The notes: generated from the letters alone by a model not told the origin. Counted from the first letter of the stretch, positions 40,917 to 50,634 are shown. The stretch: DNA of 64,000 nucleotides from an uncultured Eubacterium sp. (GCA_958446835.1 CAUCXT010000001.1:62001-126000); one strand, 5' to 3'. A program made the numbers and translations.

Positions 40917-43334
40917 TTATTTACATACAATATTTACAATCTTGCCCGGAACATAGATTTCCTTGATGATATTAGGTGTAAGCTTCTCCTTAACAGCATC
41001 CTTAGCAGCCGCAAGAACTGTATCCTTATCTGCATCCTTGGAAACCTTGACAACGCCCTTTGTCTTACCATTAATCTGAACCGCAATCTCAATGGCATCC
41101 TCTACAGTAAGCTCCTCTATGAACTGTGGCCATGCCTCGTATGCGATTGTATCGTCATGTCCTAATACAGACCAGAGCTCCTCACCAACATGAGGACATA
41201 TACATGAAAGCATCTTTATAAATCCTTCAGCATACTCTTTCGGACATGTTCCTGTCTTGTAGAGCTGATTTACAAATATCATCATCTGGCTGATAGCTGT
41301 GTTAAAAGCAAGGTTCTCAAAATCATTCGTAACCTTCTTTACAGTCTGATGGTAGAGCATTGTGAGCTCATCCTTGTTCGCATCTGAAATGTTGTCTGGG
41401 TTAGTAAAGAAATTCCATACCCTCACGATGAAACGCTTAGCGCCCTCAACACCTGTTGCACTCCATGGCTTAGAGGCCTCAAGTGGTCCCATGAACATCT
41501 CATAGAGTCTTAAGGTATCTGCACCGTAATCTCTAACGATATCACTAGGATTAACAACAAACTCAGGGAAACGCTTACCCATCTTGATTCCGTTAGAGCC
41601 AAGAATCATTCCCTGATGAACAAGCTTCTTAAACGGCTCCTTTACAGGTGAGAGTCCCTTGTCATAGAGGAAACGGTTCCAGATTCTTGAATACATAAGA
41701 TGACCTACAGCATGCTCCGGTCCTCCGATGTATAAATCTACAGGCATCCAGTGCTTTAAAAGCTCCTGATTAGCGAACTCTTTATCGTTATCCGGATCAA
41801 TATATCTCATATAATACCAGCTTGAACCGGCACTTCCAGGCATTGTAGATGTCTCTCTCTTGCCCTTTAAGCCATTATGGTTGTACTGCTTCCACTCTGT
41901 AGCGTTCTCAAGAGGTGCCTGTCCGTTCTTTCCCTTGTAATCCTCAAGCTCAGGAAGGACAAGAGGAAGCTCATCATCTGCAAGCACATGTATTGAACCA
42001 TCCTCAAGATATACGATAGGTACAGGCTCGCCCCAGTATCTCTGTCTTGCAAAAATCCACTCACGGAAGTGATAGTTGACCTTTCTTCTGGCAATGCCCA
42101 TTCCGACAAGCTTATCTGTGATAGCCTTCTTAGCCTCCTCAACGGTAAGACCTGTGAACTCCTCCGAATTGATGAGCTTGCAGCCCTTTCCAAGATAATC
42201 TCCCTTCTCAAAAGCATGCTCGCTCACATCCGCGCCATCGATTACCTGAATCATCGGTATATTGTGTGCAACAGCGTACTCGAAATCTCTCTGGTCATGC
42301 GTAGGAACCGCCATAACGGCACCTGTTCCATAGCTTGCAAGAACGAAATCTCCTATAAATACAGGAACCTCCTTGCCGTTTACAGGGTTGACCGCATATA
42401 TTCCCTTGAGCATACAGCCGGACTTGGTCTTGTTAAGCTCAGTACGATCCATATCGTTCTTCTTGAGTGTCTCTGCGATGTATGCCTCAACCTCTTCCTT
42501 ATTCTCGATTCTAGGCATGAGCTCCTTCACAAGCTGTCCGTCCGGTGCAAGAACCATGAATGTGATACCGTAGATAGTCTCTATACAGGTTGTGTATATA
42601 GAGAACTCTCCGCCGCCTACAATCTTAAAATCAACCTCAACACCCTCTGACTTGCCAATCCAGTGTCTCTGCATGTCCTTAGTCGACTCAGGCCAGTCTA
42701 TCTCATTAAGACCCTCAAGAAGCTTCTCTGCAAATGCAGGCTGGTCGATTACCCACTGCTTCATGTTCTTTCTAACTACAGGATAGCCGCCTCTCTCAGA
42801 CTTGCCGTCAATTACCTCGTCATTGGAAAGAACTGTTCCCAGCTCCTCACACCAGTTAACAGGCATGTCAACAAGCTTCGCGTAGCCTGCAAGGTAGAGC
42901 TGCTTAAAAATCCACTGTGTCCATTTATAGAACTTAGGATCGCTTGTCGCAAGCATCTTTGTCCAGTCATAGTCAAAGCCTAACTCCTTGAGCTGCTTTG
43001 AGAATGTCTCAATATTGCTCTCTGTAAATCCATTAGGATGATGTCCTGTAGATACGGCATACTGCTCTGCCGGAAGTCCGAAGGAATCATAGCCCATCGG
43101 ATGAAGCACATTGTAGCCCTGCATTCTTTTCATTCTTGACATAATATCTGTTGCGGTATATCCTTCCGGATGTCCTGCATGAAGGCCTACACCTGAAGGA
43201 TAAGGGAACATATCCAGTACATAATACTTAGGCTTGGAAAAATCCCACACATCAGTCTTAAAGGTCTGGTGCTCATCCCAATATTTCTGCCATTTTTTTT
43301 CAATTGTTTTGTGATTATAAGCTTCCTGCTGCAT
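40917..43334 (-). CDS. leuS: Leucyl-tRNA synthetase
   Basis: This 805-residue class Ia synthetase has the HIGH-type motif in FPYPSGVGLHAGHPEGY. The CP1 editing domain carries GTGAVMAVPTHDQRDFEYA. Later come the core WYYMRYIDPDND and the anticodon domain. The KMSKS loop reads KMGKR (residues 584-588, followed by FPEFVVNPSDIV), so Ser and the second Lys are replaced. The start ATG (43334) has GGAGG upstream. No T-box leader was found in the 78 bases before it. The length is typical for bacterial LeuRS of the short type. Confidence 0.97.
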   Translation of the reverse strand: MQQEAYNHKTIEKKWQKYWDEHQTFKTDVWDFSKPKYYVLDMFPYPSGVGLHAGHPEGYTATDIMSRMKRMQGYNVLHPMGYDSFGLPAEQYAVSTGHHPNGFTESNIETFSKQLKELGFDYDWTKMLATSDPKFYKWTQWIFKQLYLAGYAKLVDMPVNWCEELGTVLSNDEVIDGKSERGGYPVVRKNMKQWVIDQPAFAEKLLEGLNEIDWPESTKDMQRHWIGKSEGVEVDFKIVGGGEFSIYTTCIETIYGITFMVLAPDGQLVKELMPRIENKEEVEAYIAETLKKNDMDRTELNKTKSGCMLKGIYAVNPVNGKEVPVFIGDFVLASYGTGAVMAVPTHDQRDFEYAVAHNIPMIQVIDGADVSEHAFEKGDYLGKGCKLINSEEFTGLTVEEAKKAITDKLVGMGIARRKVNYHFREWIFARQRYWGEPVPIVYLEDGSIHVLADDELPLVLPELEDYKGKNGQAPLENATEWKQYNHNGLKGKRETSTMPGSAGSSWYYMRYIDPDNDKEFANQELLKHWMPVDLYIGGPEHAVGHLMYSRIWNRFLYDKGLSPVKEPFKKLVHQGMILGSNGIKMGKRFPEFVVNPSDIVRDYGADTLRLYEMFMGPLEASKPWSATGVEGAKRFIVRVWNFFTNPDNISDANKDELTMLYHQTVKKVTNDFENLAFNTAISQMMIFVNQLYKTGTCPKEYAEGFIKMLSCICPHVGEELWSVLGHDDTIAYEAWPQFIEELTVEDAIEIAVQINGKTKGVVKVSKDADKDTVLAAAKDAVKEKLTPNIIKEIYVPGKIVNIVCK

Positions 43335-43412
43335 TTTCTATTTCCTCCAAAAATCATTAAATTCCATGATATATTTTTTCTATTATTTTGTCAAATAGAA
43401 ATTAGGCTCATA

Positions 43413-43712
43413 CTATACTGTAAAATCAAGGCATGTCCTCACCGCGGTATAAGGTCTTACCTTGCCGTCTGCAACCGCAACATGCGCAGGATTCACTGCA
43501 TAAGCCTTAAGAGCCTCCTCATCGGTAAAGGTCGAATCAAGCATGACATCAGCATTGGAGCTTGCAAGACCATTGGTATGTACATGTATCTCCACAAGAC
43601 CCGGTATCTTTCCTGCAAGACCCTCAAGTCCTTCCTTGATTCCTACCTTTACGCTCTCACTCTCTTTCTCGTCCATTTCCTTAAGCTTCCATAAAATAAC
43701 ATGCTTTACCAT
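43413..43712 (-). CDS. Dabb-family stress-responsive alpha/beta-barrel protein
   Basis: The protein is 99 residues from ATG 43712 with GGAGG upstream. The pattern VKHVILWKLKE at the start, a central VEIHVHTNGLASSNADVML strand-loop and the end AYAVNPAHVAVADGKVRPY fit the Dabb (PF07876) dimeric ferredoxin-like fold. Members bind small hydrophobic ligands or act in stress; the exact role is unknown. It lies between leuS and the GGDEF/EAL gene, with 15 bases to the latter, and may be cotranscribed with it. Confidence 0.85.
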   Translation of the reverse strand: MVKHVILWKLKEMDEKESESVKVGIKEGLEGLAGKIPGLVEIHVHTNGLASSNADVMLDSTFTDEEALKAYAVNPAHVAVADGKVRPYTAVRTCLDFTV

Positions 43713-43727
43713 AATATCCTCCATCTG

Positions 43728-46700
43728 TTATATCTTATACATATCCTTTACTGCATTCTCAACATTGCTTATCATTCTGTGATAGCCCTCAAGTGTAATC
43801 ATTCCGTCCGAATCCTCGACACGCCTTCCGCAGCAGCGCACCAGTATCTTGCCAAGCTTCGGGTGCTGCCATGGATAATGAAGCTGTACAACCTTGTCGG
43901 ACTCTATCATCTTCTTCACATTCTCATCGACATAGTCCTTAAAGCGTTCATCTATCCTGTCATACCAGTAATGATAGCACTCCTGCGGTGTATATTTCCT
44001 GTCAACAGCTATGACCTTCTCCATCGTCTCATCGGTATGCATCTCACAGTAGTTCTCTTTTTCATTTATTCTTATAATCCATAGTCCAAGCTCTGTCTTT
44101 CTTAGAATATCCTTTGTATCGAAGTAGATAACCTGCATTCTGTCCTTAAACTTATACAGCTTCTGGACAAATTTCTCATGCTCCTTGTATTCACTCGTGT
44201 GACTGTCAAGAAACAGGTTTTCAAACTTATCCTTCTCACATGGCTTTGAGAAAAGATAGCCCTGTATAAGGTTCGGGGAAAGTCCCTCCAACACCGTAAG
44301 CTCCTGCACGCTCTCAACACCCTCGCAGCATATACGGATTGAATTATTCTTGGCAAACTCAATCATGTTGCTTATCAGCCTGTAATTGTAGGTTGCCTCC
44401 TCGACACCTCTTACGAACATTCTGTCAATCTTAATCTCGTTTACATTGAGCTTCTTAAGATAGCCCATGCTCGCATAGCCTGTTCCGAAATCATCAATGG
44501 ATATCTCTATTCCAGCGTCGCGCCAGCAATTGAAAATATCCATAAAATTATCATTGCCCTGAAGCTGTATAGACTCCGTAATCTCAATGGTTAACGCACT
44601 TCCCGGCAGACCGGATTCTCTCAAAATATTGAGAACCTTTTCGGCAATATCCTTCTCCTTAAGCTGCACAGCCGAAAGATTGACGCTCATGCTGAAATCC
44701 TTGTCGAACCTTCTCCATTCCTTACACTGCTCAAGCGCAGTAGCCAGAACCCACATTCCTACGACATTGATAAGCTTAGACTGCTCGAGAAGCGGTATAA
44801 ATTCATCCGGATATACCTGTCCTCTCTTCTCCGAATGATAGCGAAGCAGCGCCTCCGCTCCATATACCTGATAGTTTCCTGTCTTAACCTGTAGCTGATA
44901 GCATAGGTAAAAGCCCTCACATCCATTCTTTACACTGAGCTGTAATTCATCCAAAAACTGAAGCGATTTTACTCTCTGCTCTAAATCCTGCTGTGAAAAG
45001 AATGACACTGAACCGATGCCCGAAGCCTTCGCCTTTTCAAAAGTCATCTCCACACATGAATATAAATCATCCTCCGTGCCGAACATACCCGTGTTGTTAG
45101 GCACAACTCCCGCTGAGAGAGTACATGTATCAGACATTTCTTTCAGAAAGCCGTCGAATATTTTTCTCACTTCATTTTCACTGTTGACATCAAGGTACAA
45201 TGCAAAGCAGTTGTTCTCCACATGCCATATTCTATGAAGAGAAACTCTTTTTTCAAAAACCTCTGCGCATTTTCTAATCACATCATCACCATAATGTCTG
45301 CCGTGCTTAAGATTAATGTTGGCAAGATTATCTATACCAATCATCATAAAATAGCCTGCATTTTTCCCATAGAAATCCTTTTTCAGGTCTATAAGCATCT
45401 TATTCTTGTTAAACAGCTTGGTGAGAGGATTATAGAAGAACCTCAGCTTCTTGTCGGACACCATTCCTATCATTACAAAAGGCTTTCCCTTATCATCATT
45501 GATTACGGTTCCCCTGCAGCTTATCCATACCGCCTCACCTTTCCGGTTAATCCAGCGATAGTTCATATTATGCGTCTGTTTTTTGCCATCTATTATCTTT
45601 TGAAGATCCTCATGCAGTGCCTGTCTGTCTGCAGGATAAACAATCCTTTCCATATCGGCTATCGTGCTCATAGCCTTGCCATCCTGCCTAATCGCATAAT
45701 TTTCATCTATATCGCCAAAAAACCAGTTCTGATCTCTTGTTATATCCCATAGGTACAGATACGAATCCGTTGACTTTGAAACAATGTTAAGCACATTGAG
45801 ATAATTCTTGATTCTCTCCTCGCAATACACAGGAAATTCCTTTTTCATCCTGTATTTCACATCATACATCATCTCATCGCTGCGGTTAAAAAGCTGCTCC
45901 ATGCTCTCACCCGGCTTTTCACGTACCCCATATCCGCATGCAACCGATATCGGCATAACACGGTTCTGATTTTTTTCTTCGAGGAAGCATTCAAATTGTC
46001 CAAGAGCCGCCAGAATCTTCGTCTGCTCTCCTGCTTCAATAAGTACGCAGAATTCATCTCCGCCTATTCTGTAGCATTTTCCCTGACCTTCAAATGCCCT
46101 GCTCAGGCACTCACCTGCATCTTTAATTGTCCTGTCGCCCTCTATATGACCATATCTGTCATTGCACAGCTTTAAGTTATTCACATCTGCCACTATGCAT
46201 GCCGCATTGGGCTTATTCTCAAATGCGTTAAGCTCCCTTGTAAAAGCCGCACGATTTTCAAGCCCCGTGAGCGAGTCCAGATATGCCAGTTTTTCAAGTT
46301 CCCATTGATATTTCTGCTCTATTGTGACAATATCATCTATATGATGAAATGCCACTATGACATTTCCATCAAAATCTTTTTCATCAATACATACAACCTG
46401 TACCTCAAAAAATTGCTGTCCTGCCGCATTAGGAATGCTCTCATATCTATAAATAACCCTGCCCTTTTTAGACAATTCTTTTAGCAGGTTTTCTTTCTGC
46501 ATCACCCTCGAAAATTCTTTTCTGTTTGCCTGAGCAACGTATCTATCGCAGTATATCCTGATTACATCCGTATAGCTGCTTCTGGTTCTTGGAAGCATTC
46601 CCGGTATCCTAGCTGCATTTGCAATTGACGACACCGTTAACGGTTCCACAACATCATTGTTAAGCTCTACATAGCATACCGCAGTATAATCACGACATAG

Positions 46701-46799
46701 TACCTCCAAAAAACGTCTTTCTATGTCCAGCTTCATAGTACTCTCCGCCTGATCATGCTCTAAAGCCTCAATTTTCTTTTCCAATACTTCTGTATCCAT
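43728..46799 (-). CDS. GGDEF-PAS-GGDEF-EAL protein (c-di-GMP turnover)
   Basis: This 1023-residue protein has no clear membrane segment. The domain order is an N-terminal PAS-like region, a first GGDEF domain with intact RIGGDEF (near residue 246), a PAS domain, a second GGDEF-like domain whose signature is lost (WHVENNCFALYL), then an EAL domain. The EAL domain keeps EALLRY, ITES, DDFGTGYASMG, KIDRMFV and EGVES, so phosphodiesterase activity is expected. A tail of about 170 residues follows, PAS-like at the end. The intact first GGDEF may be a cyclase or bind GTP as an activator. A PilZ protein is encoded elsewhere in this window. Confidence 0.92.
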   Translation of the reverse strand: MDTEVLEKKIEALEHDQAESTMKLDIERRFLEVLCRDYTAVCYVELNNDVVEPLTVSSIANAARIPGMLPRTRSSYTDVIRIYCDRYVAQANRKEFSRVMQKENLLKELSKKGRVIYRYESIPNAAGQQFFEVQVVCIDEKDFDGNVIVAFHHIDDIVTIEQKYQWELEKLAYLDSLTGLENRAAFTRELNAFENKPNAACIVADVNNLKLCNDRYGHIEGDRTIKDAGECLSRAFEGQGKCYRIGGDEFCVLIEAGEQTKILAALGQFECFLEEKNQNRVMPISVACGYGVREKPGESMEQLFNRSDEMMYDVKYRMKKEFPVYCEERIKNYLNVLNIVSKSTDSYLYLWDITRDQNWFFGDIDENYAIRQDGKAMSTIADMERIVYPADRQALHEDLQKIIDGKKQTHNMNYRWINRKGEAVWISCRGTVINDDKGKPFVMIGMVSDKKLRFFYNPLTKLFNKNKMLIDLKKDFYGKNAGYFMMIGIDNLANINLKHGRHYGDDVIRKCAEVFEKRVSLHRIWHVENNCFALYLDVNSENEVRKIFDGFLKEMSDTCTLSAGVVPNNTGMFGTEDDLYSCVEMTFEKAKASGIGSVSFFSQQDLEQRVKSLQFLDELQLSVKNGCEGFYLCYQLQVKTGNYQVYGAEALLRYHSEKRGQVYPDEFIPLLEQSKLINVVGMWVLATALEQCKEWRRFDKDFSMSVNLSAVQLKEKDIAEKVLNILRESGLPGSALTIEITESIQLQGNDNFMDIFNCWRDAGIEISIDDFGTGYASMGYLKKLNVNEIKIDRMFVRGVEEATYNYRLISNMIEFAKNNSIRICCEGVESVQELTVLEGLSPNLIQGYLFSKPCEKDKFENLFLDSHTSEYKEHEKFVQKLYKFKDRMQVIYFDTKDILRKTELGLWIIRINEKENYCEMHTDETMEKVIAVDRKYTPQECYHYWYDRIDERFKDYVDENVKKMIESDKVVQLHYPWQHPKLGKILVRCCGRRVEDSDGMITLEGYHRMISNVENAVKDMYKI

Positions 46800-47104
46800 T
46801 ATTCAAGCCTCTTTTCCGCCCTGGTTCCCCTTAAAATCTACCTTTTCCATACATTATAATGATTAAATATAAATATTAATTTGCAATATTGAAATCATTT
46901 TAACATATAGCCAAAAATATTTCCATATTTTTCACTCAACACAGCTATATCTTTTGCAATATTTATTTATATTTTATAATTTGTTTACATTACAGAAAAT
47001 TAACGATATATATAACAAAATTTTCCCTTTTATTTTCTTCTGCATAATTTATAATTGTATTAACACCTGTTATACACAAAAATTACAGAAAGAAGGTACT
47101 AAAT
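46800..47104. promoter_or_regulatory. AT-rich divergent promoter region between GGDEF/EAL and ankyrin-GH43 genes
   Basis: This 305-base region has no gene. On the plus strand TTTACA (46984-46989), 17 bases, and TATATA (47007-47012) make a moderate promoter for the GH43 gene. On the minus side several AT-rich -10-like boxes exist but no clear -35. No riboswitch-like structure was recognised. Confidence 0.4.
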
Positions 47105-49348
47105 ATGACTATGGCAGAGGCAATAATCTCGGGCAATCTTGACGAGGTAAAAAAATTACAGCTTGAAAATCCCTCCTGTATAGATGAACTGTATAACGGC
47201 ATCACGCTCCCTAATCTGGCAGCCTCAACAGGAAATACCGAGATTTTTAAATATATTGTAGAATATTCCCGTGCAAGCTTCAATGAAACTGATAATGATA
47301 ATAGAACAGCGCTCTTTTATGCCGTCCCAACGGATAATGTTGAGCTGGTTAAATATATAGTTGAAAGGCTGGGGTTCTCAGGTCTTTCGGGTGATAAGAA
47401 TCTGGTAACTCCTTATGATATCGCGATAGAAAGCGGTGCCGAGAATGTCATCTCTTATTTTAAAGAAAAATACGGTGAAATCAATGACATGTACAGAAAC
47501 CCGATACGCACAGGCATGCACCCCGACCCTTCGATTGTATGCGTTGGCGATGATTTCTATATGGTCAACTCCTCATTCATCTATTTTCCATGTATTCCTA
47601 TATCCCATTCAAAGGATTTAATACACTGGGAAATAATAGGTCACGCCATAACCAATCCCGAATGGGCGTACATAAATGAGCTTGAAGGTGGCCGCGGCTA
47701 TTGGGCACCCGATATATCATATTATGATGGCAGGTTCTATATCACTGCCACCTACAGGTTAAATGACACAGGTACGGTATACAGGCGGCAGATGGTTGTA
47801 TCCTCAGATAAGCCTGAGGGGCCTTACTGCAAGCCTTCATTCATAGATGAAGATGGTATCGACCCATCAATATTCACCGACGATGACGGCAGAAGATACA
47901 TGCTTTTAAACCGCGGCGCCAGAATATTCGAGATAAGCAGCGACGGAACAAGACAGATAAGCCCTGCAATACTTCTGTATTACGGAAGCCAGAAGCGCGC
48001 GCCTGAGGGTTCACACCTTCTGAAAAAAGACGGCTGGTATTATCTTTTTCAGGCTGAGGGAGGCACCGGGGAAGGCCACCGCATAACCGTGGCGCGAAGC
48101 CGCAGCCTGTTCGGCGTCTATGAGCCGTGTCCTTTCAACCCTATAATGCGGCAGAACAACCCGAAAGCCGGCATACAACGCTGTGGTCACGGCAAACCGG
48201 TCAAAACACCGAACGGCGAATGGTTCATCCCTTACCTGTGCGGCAGGCAGGTTGACGGCAAATACAGTCTTCTCGGTCGTGAGACTGCGCTCGACCGCAT
48301 AACGTGGACGGCAGATGGATGGCCTATGGTAAATAATCTTGAAGGTCCAAGCATCCTCGCTAAAAAGCCAAATCTTCCGGAACATGCCTTTGCGCCTGCT
48401 GCCTACGACAGCTTTGGTTCAGGCGATAAATTGTCCCCTGTGTGGTCATGGGTGCGTGTGCCGGAGCCGAATGCATATAAATTGATTTCCAAAGGCAGGG
48501 GCACTGATACTGTTAATTATATAGGTGGTAATCCTATCGGTAATTCTATCGGCACAATGGCAGATATCGATACACATGCAGATTGCAACATACATGCAGG
48601 TTGTGGCACACAGGCAGATTATAGCATACAGGCAGGTTACAGCACGCTTCTGCTCCGTGCAGGGCGCACACCGCTCTCCACAATGTACTCAAGAAATATA
48701 CTTGTCCGTCCGCAGGAAAAATTCTGCTTTACCATCACGGCAGCACTGAGCCTTGACAGCGATATACTGCGTTATCCGGGTGGTGAAGCCGGTATAACCT
48801 GCTATTATGATGAGAATACATATCTCACCTTCAATGTTGTGAACAATAACGGCAGACTTTTTCTCAAGGTGAGCGAACATATCGACACCGCAACCACCGA
48901 TGCCGCATGCATTGAGCTTGATACTGTACCGGTTGACGCCGTTTTCCTTTCCGGCTCAATCATCGAATTTAAAATAGACACCTGCTATCTCAGAAGGGAT
49001 TTTTCGTACCGGATAACGGACATCTCCAATATGTGTGATTTCACCGGCAGTAATACAGACTCAGATAACATAGCTTCTGATACTATAACTTCTGATACTA
49101 TAACTTCTGATAATACAGCTTCAAATAATATAGCTTTTGAAAATAATGGAGCTTTCACCCATGTATGCACACTTGAGAACGTATATTATCTCTGCGATGA
49201 GGGTCTCAAAAAAGGCAAACGCTTCACCGGTGCAATGCACGGCATATATGCCTATCTGCCTTCGCATGATATGGCAGGCTCCGCAGTACTTCCAGAGAAT
49301 GAACAGCCTGTATACGCAGAATTCAGAAGCTATAACAGCAATCAATAA
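47105..49348 (+). CDS. Ankyrin-repeat domain fused to glycoside hydrolase family 43
   Basis: This 747-residue protein starts at ATG 47105 behind AAGAAGG and has no signal peptide. Residues about 1-125 are three to four ankyrin repeats (e.g. NGITLPNLAASTGNTEIFKY and NRTALFYAVPTDNVELVKY). Residues 130-445 are a GH43 five-bladed propeller with the catalytic base Asp in GMHPDPSIV, the pKa-modulating Asp in DGIDPSIF and the acid Glu in RAPEGSHLLK. The rest is a beta-sandwich like the C-terminal domain of GH43 xylosidases. It is likely a beta-xylosidase or alpha-arabinofuranosidase acting on cytosolic oligosaccharides. Two in-frame tandem repeats interrupt the beta-sandwich. The ankyrin fusion is, to my knowledge, not a standard GH43 architecture. 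Confidence 0.88.
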   Translation: MTMAEAIISGNLDEVKKLQLENPSCIDELYNGITLPNLAASTGNTEIFKYIVEYSRASFNETDNDNRTALFYAVPTDNVELVKYIVERLGFSGLSGDKNLVTPYDIAIESGAENVISYFKEKYGEINDMYRNPIRTGMHPDPSIVCVGDDFYMVNSSFIYFPCIPISHSKDLIHWEIIGHAITNPEWAYINELEGGRGYWAPDISYYDGRFYITATYRLNDTGTVYRRQMVVSSDKPEGPYCKPSFIDEDGIDPSIFTDDDGRRYMLLNRGARIFEISSDGTRQISPAILLYYGSQKRAPEGSHLLKKDGWYYLFQAEGGTGEGHRITVARSRSLFGVYEPCPFNPIMRQNNPKAGIQRCGHGKPVKTPNGEWFIPYLCGRQVDGKYSLLGRETALDRITWTADGWPMVNNLEGPSILAKKPNLPEHAFAPAAYDSFGSGDKLSPVWSWVRVPEPNAYKLISKGRGTDTVNYIGGNPIGNSIGTMADIDTHADCNIHAGCGTQADYSIQAGYSTLLLRAGRTPLSTMYSRNILVRPQEKFCFTITAALSLDSDILRYPGGEAGITCYYDENTYLTFNVVNNNGRLFLKVSEHIDTATTDAACIELDTVPVDAVFLSGSIIEFKIDTCYLRRDFSYRITDISNMCDFTGSNTDSDNIASDTITSDTITSDNTASNNIAFENNGAFTHVCTLENVYYLCDEGLKKGKRFTGAMHGIYAYLPSHDMAGSAVLPENEQPVYAEFRSYNSNQ
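48560..48649 (+). repeat. Five tandem 18-bp units inside the GH43 gene
   Basis: Five consecutive 18-base units, each starting GCAG, encode six-residue units of the form A-(D/G)-x-x-(I/T)-(H/Q): ADIDTH, ADCNIH, AGCGTQ, ADYSIQ, AGYSTL. The frame is kept. The repeat lies in a loop of the C-terminal beta-sandwich. Confidence 0.85.
49061..49135 (+). repeat. Five tandem 15-bp units inside the GH43 gene
   Basis: Units encode SDNIA, SDTIT, SDTIT, SDNTA and SNNIA; the second and third are identical at DNA level. The frame is kept, and unit numbers could vary by slippage without breaking the gene. Confidence 0.85.
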
Positions 49349-49357
49349 TGCCGTATA

Positions 49358-49399
49358 AAACAACAATACCGCTGTCATAAAACAGCGGTATTGTTGTTT
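49358..49399. terminator. Bidirectional terminator after the ankyrin-GH43 gene
   Basis: A perfect 17-bp stem (49358-49374 with 49383-49399, 8-base loop) lies between the two convergent genes, 9 bases after one stop and 17 before the other. Confidence 0.85.
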
Positions 49400-49416
49400 A
49401 TGGATGTTTATATTAT

Positions 49417-50634
49417 TTATAGCTCAATGCCATTTTTCCTAAGCAGTTCTCTCGCCGACTCCACCGAATCGACACCGGTCTTATTCTTAATCGGTGCAAA
49501 CTCCTTCTCGCGCACCACCTCAAAAGGCAGGCAGCTGTCAAGCATCTGTATCATATCAAGTATGAACTGCTCATACTTATATCCGTTCGGCTCCTCCGGC
49601 TTGACAAGCTCACCGGCTTCGTTGATATAAGGTATCTTCTTCGCCGACTTATGATAAGGAAGCTTCCTCTCCAAAAGGTTCACAAGCTTGTCAACCTTGA
49701 ACAGATAGTTGAGAATCACTCCGAAATTATACGCATACTCTCCGTTCTCATCCTTCTGCGTGAGCATATCCTCCGTAAGCTCAATATACTCCACTATTGA
49801 AGGCCTTCCGTCCTCGGTACACATAACGCCTACCTTCTCCTGCGGATTAACCTTTCTTATAACCTTAGAGCCAACCGAATATCCTCCCTCAAGCACAGCT
49901 CCTGCAAAAACAGGGTCCGCTATACTCTGGAGCACATTGTCCACGGCAAACACGTTGAGCCATTCTATGTCCCTCTTCTCCACAAGCTCAAGAAGCCCGC
50001 TCTTTTTCATTGAGAGGAACCAGCCGCCGTTGCCGTTAGGCGATGTCGCTATGCAATCCTTCGCCTCCATATATACTTTTCCGTCAAAGTCGGCAGCCGG
50101 AGCCATGTCCTGCTTGAAAAATGCAATATACTCCTTATCATAGCCAAAATAGTCATGTTCCTTGAAAAATCCGACCGTCGCGTCATGGTTCTTTTCACTG
50201 GTCATAACAAAGAGCTGGATATAATTGCCCGCCTTCTCCACAACCTTCATAAGATTTTCTATAAGTCTCTGGAAGATATACACAGGCTTGCTGATTCCGA
50301 TATCGTACATTCCCTTAGGCGCGCCGGAGCCAAGCCTTGTGCCCATTCCTCCTGCAAGAAGGACAGCGCCAAGCTTACCTGCCTTGATTGCCTCCATTCC
50401 TATATGTTCAAATCTTTCCCTTCCCATATCTATCTCAGGTATTGTCATAGCCTTGATAGGTGCTATCTCACCGCGTTTTCCAGCCTCAGCAGCCTGACCA
50501 ATCACCGTAAAATCCGTTCTTTCTATCTGTTCAATGAGTGTATTTCTCTGCTCATCCGAAAGTTCAGCATAATATTTGAGCACATGCTCCTGTCCATACT
50601 TCTTAAGCTTTTCCATTGCCTCATTATAATTCAT
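49417..50634 (-). CDS. UDPGP-family nucleotidyltransferase (UDP-sugar pyrophosphorylase)
   Basis: The protein is 405 residues from ATG 50634 with GGAG upstream. It is a cytosolic enzyme of the UDPGP type 1 family, which makes UDP-GlcNAc or UDP-glucose/galactose from UTP and sugar 1-phosphate. The nucleotide loop is AVLLAGGMGTRLGSGAPKG, followed by FVMTSEKNH, SPNGNGGWFLSM and NVFAVDNVLQSIADP (metal Asp). The pattern is closer to the eukaryote-like UDP-N-acetylhexosamine pyrophosphorylases than to GalU or GlmU. The sugar is undetermined. It stands alone on the minus strand between a terminator and the histidine kinase gene. Confidence 0.9.
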   Translation of the reverse strand: MNYNEAMEKLKKYGQEHVLKYYAELSDEQRNTLIEQIERTDFTVIGQAAEAGKRGEIAPIKAMTIPEIDMGRERFEHIGMEAIKAGKLGAVLLAGGMGTRLGSGAPKGMYDIGISKPVYIFQRLIENLMKVVEKAGNYIQLFVMTSEKNHDATVGFFKEHDYFGYDKEYIAFFKQDMAPAADFDGKVYMEAKDCIATSPNGNGGWFLSMKKSGLLELVEKRDIEWLNVFAVDNVLQSIADPVFAGAVLEGGYSVGSKVIRKVNPQEKVGVMCTEDGRPSIVEYIELTEDMLTQKDENGEYAYNFGVILNYLFKVDKLVNLLERKLPYHKSAKKIPYINEAGELVKPEEPNGYKYEQFILDMIQMLDSCLPFEVVREKEFAPIKNKTGVDSVESARELLRKNGIEL

